From the NCBI GenBank assembly GCA_028023455.1, contig JAQFVV010000013.1, positions 14,086,258-14,150,257 on the forward strand: a DNA stretch of 64,000 bases. Reading direction: 5' to 3'. How positions within the stretch are numbered: position 1 is the stretch's first letter; each line of letters begins with the position of its first letter. The DNA is from Epiperipatus broadwayi. Lineage: Eukaryota > Onychophora > Udeonychophora > Euonychophora > Peripatidae. Shown here in pieces: positions 61,350 through 64,000 of the stretch. A program made the position numbers and the translations under genes. A model generated the notes under the pieces. It was not told the origin of the DNA. It worked only from the letters and a program-made list of their open reading frames with translations, and did no database searches.

Positions 61350-62540
61350 TTTAAAATGAGGTAAGATATAAAATTAAAAAATAAATAGCTCCAGAAAATA
61401 AAATAAAAAAAGCATTATATGTATATGTTTTAAGAAGCAGGTAAAGAAATAGAGAGATTGATGGCAAAGCTATACACTTCATGTCTAAACAAAATGGGTA
61501 TACTAAATGAATGAATGAAAAAATGCAGTAGTGATATTGATATTTAAAAGCGATGAAAATATTTTAAATTACACATCTATCAGACATATATTGCAAATCA
61601 TTACAAGTAAATTTAGAAATGGTTAAAATACAATAAGTTATATGTAACTATTAATAGAAATTATAGAAAATATAAGTAATAAATTGCATTAGATTTGTTG
61701 GTTGTGAAAAGCACTTGACTTGATATGCATTCAGTAGTTAATAAAAACTTGGAATTCTTATCTTTATAATAATACTGAGAAAATCATTATTGATAAAGTG
61801 TTTAAATAGATAATGCCACATCTTTAAAGATTTTTCAGCTATAGATAATGAAGCAATAAATTTGAAGAAGTTAACTCAAATATATCTTAATGGATTATTA
61901 ATATAGATAGAATATAATATATAAAATAAATCATAGACTTATTCTTGGCAAGACTACTTTTGCTAGAAATAATTTAAAGAAGTATATCTATGTAGATGAA
62001 AAGGAAGTTGTTCAATGCTATAGGAAAATGTTTTTTAAGTAGTGTTTACTTGTGAATCTGAAACTTGGATGCTTAATATAAGAGTAATACAGGAAATGCT
62101 GACACTATGACAAATAAAGAATAGCTGGATGTATGAATAGATGAGTGAGTTAACAGATATAATTGATATCGTTGAAAGAAAAAATTGAATGAAATGAGAC
62201 TGGATATGTTACTACAAAAATGACAATAGATGAATAAGTAATATTTATTAAGGCTGTAGCCTCAAGCACATGCATATAAAAATGTGATAGTAGGGACCTC
62301 TACAGGTCTTAAACCACAAGCTTACTCTTTGGAAGAAAAGAGGTGAACCTGTAGAGGTCCCTACTATCGCATTTTTATACGCATGTGATTGAGGCTACAG
62401 CCTTAATAAATATTACTTACGTAATCAATGTGCATTTAAATAAATTTATAATAGATGAATAAGTAAAATTTTAAGTTATATTCTAAAAGATTGTAAGAAA
62501 CCTAGAAAAAGCTGAATTAAACATGAAGAAACAGTTATCC
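61350..62540 (+). pseudogene. RTE LINE relic, split by a hairpin insertion
   Basis: It aligns with about 16780-18160 of the RTE element: GAAGCAGGTAAAGAAATAGA (16868 region), AATGCAGTAGTGATATTG (NAVVILIF), CTGAAACTTGGATGCTTAAT (SETWTLN) and AAAAGATTGTAAGAAACCTA (DCKRPRKRP). All frames are broken. The 62242-62466 insertion falls in the segment equivalent to 18,070. Confidence 0.75.
62242..62466. mobile_element. Hairpin element with a 17-bp target duplication
   Basis: Arms of about 68 bp (62240-62307 and about 62345-62414; TATTTATTAAGGCTGTAGCC against GGCTACAGCCTTAATAAATA) surround a loop of about 40 nt. A 35-bp unpaired tail follows. The insertion is flanked by the exact repeat AATAGATGAATAAGTAA (62225-62241 and 62450-62466). 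The intact RTE copy at about 18,070 provides the empty-site equivalent. Confidence 0.82.
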
Positions 62541-62954
62541 TGTATTTGAAAATGTCCACAAATAATTATAATAAAATATTTAATTTGATGTAATGTTTAT
62601 GCATAATGATCTCTCAATGCATTATTCCCATTACTTTTATTTATCCCTCATGATTTTTTTTTGCTTTTTCTTTAATTCTAGATCTAGTCTTATTAAAATA
62701 GTTTTCTTTTAGTTCTATCATTCATCAAACAGTAAACACAAATCCGGTGCAATATTTTTTTACATTTACAGTTTGACGTTTTTTATTTATAATAACATAT
62801 AGTAATTTTTTTTTAAAGAAATGGTGATCATATGATATTTAGTAATCTTTTTCTCTGAATTTTTTGAATTAAATGAGGATTTTACTATTCATCAATAAAA
62901 GTAATTATTTTATTATAGATAATTATTGAGAACATCATCTTCAAGTTTTAATTC

Positions 62955-63058
62955 ATTGCAAATGGGTCGAGAGGTCAGTGACAGCTGCTTTACAAACAGT
63001 TGTCCCAGATTAGCGGGTTCACTTCCCAGCTGATGCCATGACACATGAGGAAAAAAAA
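62955..63058 (+). mobile_element. tRNA-headed SINE, diverged copy 3
   Basis: Contains GGGTCGAGAGGTCAG (A box), GGTTCACTTCC (B box), GATGCCATGACACATG and a poly(A)-like end. More diverged than the other two copies, and no clear target duplication. Confidence 0.75.
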
Positions 63059-64000
63059 GGTTTTATTTGTGCTCATGTGCTTTATAATCTCATAAATTGT
63101 TCTGTTTTGTTAAATTTTATTTCTATTTTATTGGTTTATGTTGCAATATAATATTTTAAAGATAAACAATTACAATACCAAATGTATATAATAATCAAAA
63201 TTACTTTCTTGCAGTGCCTCTTGCTATAAATAATCTACTCTCTAGCAACAGTGTTTGATAATTTATGCAATGGGATTGGCCATCTCCTGTTGCACCCTAT
63301 ATTGTTATATAAAGAACTACTATAAACAACTTAAACTAGAGCAGCAACATTAAAACAATTTTGATATATATAGTAAATTAGTTTAAATTGATTGATATTT
63401 TTAATTTATAAAAACAGCTATTTCTATTAATTTTAAGACTTGCTACATAACAATGTATGCTACATTAAAAGATGGCTGTTTTAATAAAGCAAAATTTATA
63501 TGAGGCTGTGAATGGAGGAAAAATCAGTTATTTATAGTAACAATGACTTTAAGAGAATAATCTCAAATGTTAAATATGATATTTGTTACGCTAAATGAAA
63601 CAAAATGATGGACTAGGAGTTATGCTAAACTTCACTAGGTCATAAATATTACTGATGAAAGTAAAAACTTTTAAAGAGTAACTGCATTGCATTGCATCGC
63701 ATTTTTAACGGACATAATATAAATGATGGAGAGGATAAAAGTGTTTTAGATTTTAAAAAATTGTACTTAAATTTATATTAAAACTTAAAGTTTGCACAAA
63801 TAGTATTTGAAATATTGATCATATAGAAAATCTTGAACTCTGATTTACAAAATCTTTTCATTTGTATTTGGAGATTGTTACAAATATAAATCATTATACG
63901 TTCTGAAAATATAGCATCACAACAAAAAATTAACTCCAATTCTTTAACATTATATGTAATTAATGTGACATTAAAATTTATATATTATGTGCATACACAT
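63059..64000. other. AT-rich intergenic DNA
   Basis: No gene or element recognised up to the window edge. Confidence 0.5.

Overview
The window is nuclear DNA from a metazoan, almost certainly an invertebrate. It is very A+T-rich (by eye roughly 70-75%, not counted), has no operon-like gene packing, and is dominated by degraded transposable elements. The elements are an APE-type LINE, Ty3/gypsy elements with LTRs, Penelope-like elements (PLEs), an RTE-type LINE, a tRNA-headed SINE, and hAT-, TTAA- and mariner-like non-autonomous DNA elements. The species cannot be fixed from this. AT-rich arachnids, molluscs and cnidarians all remain possible.

One host gene is visible, and none of its exons is long enough to stand out as an ORF. 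It is the 3' part of an ADP-ribosyl cyclase (CD38/BST1/Aplysia cyclase family) on the + strand. Four exons (22529-22617, 38498-38590, 44354-44440, 58934-58985) splice in one frame, all three junctions being phase 2, to 106 residues plus stop, followed by AATAAA at 59033. The catalytic Glu, the NGT sequon and three family cysteines fall at CD38 spacings. The 5' exons were not found. Introns of 15.9, 5.8 and 14.5 kb carry most of the repeats, and the first intron has a GC donor.

Layout: 1-2.5 kb, minus-strand LINE (ORF1 with a CCHC knuckle, start of ORF2 endonuclease). 3.6 kb, PLE tail fragment. 3.88-10.22 kb, a Ty3/gypsy element with about 1.3-kb LTRs and a decayed pol. 12.4-13.2 kb, a second gypsy integrase relic. 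13.58-16.08 kb, two 5'-truncated PLEs head to head as a 1.25-kb-arm palindrome. 16.08-18.29 kb, an RTE LINE with a 648-codon RT frame. 18.9 kb, a (GA)n tract. 22.5-59.0 kb, the cyclase gene. Intron 1 holds a duplicated 0.8-kb segment (27.0-28.4 and 33.6-34.5 kb) enclosing two tandem 2.2-kb minus-strand LTR-like units, plus a SINE, a MITE and a PLE endonuclease relic. Intron 2 holds two LINE relics. Intron 3 holds a SINE, an inverted/tandem array of a TTAA-ended element, a PLE relic, a mariner-like element, a hAT MITE and a foldback. Beyond the gene, 61.3-62.5 kb is an RTE relic split by a hairpin element.

The most unusual structures are two unrelated long hairpins (27.0-27.6 and 62.2-62.5 kb), each bounded by an exact 15- or 17-bp direct repeat with a paralogous empty site inside the same window. 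That length fits retroposition better than ordinary MITE transposition.
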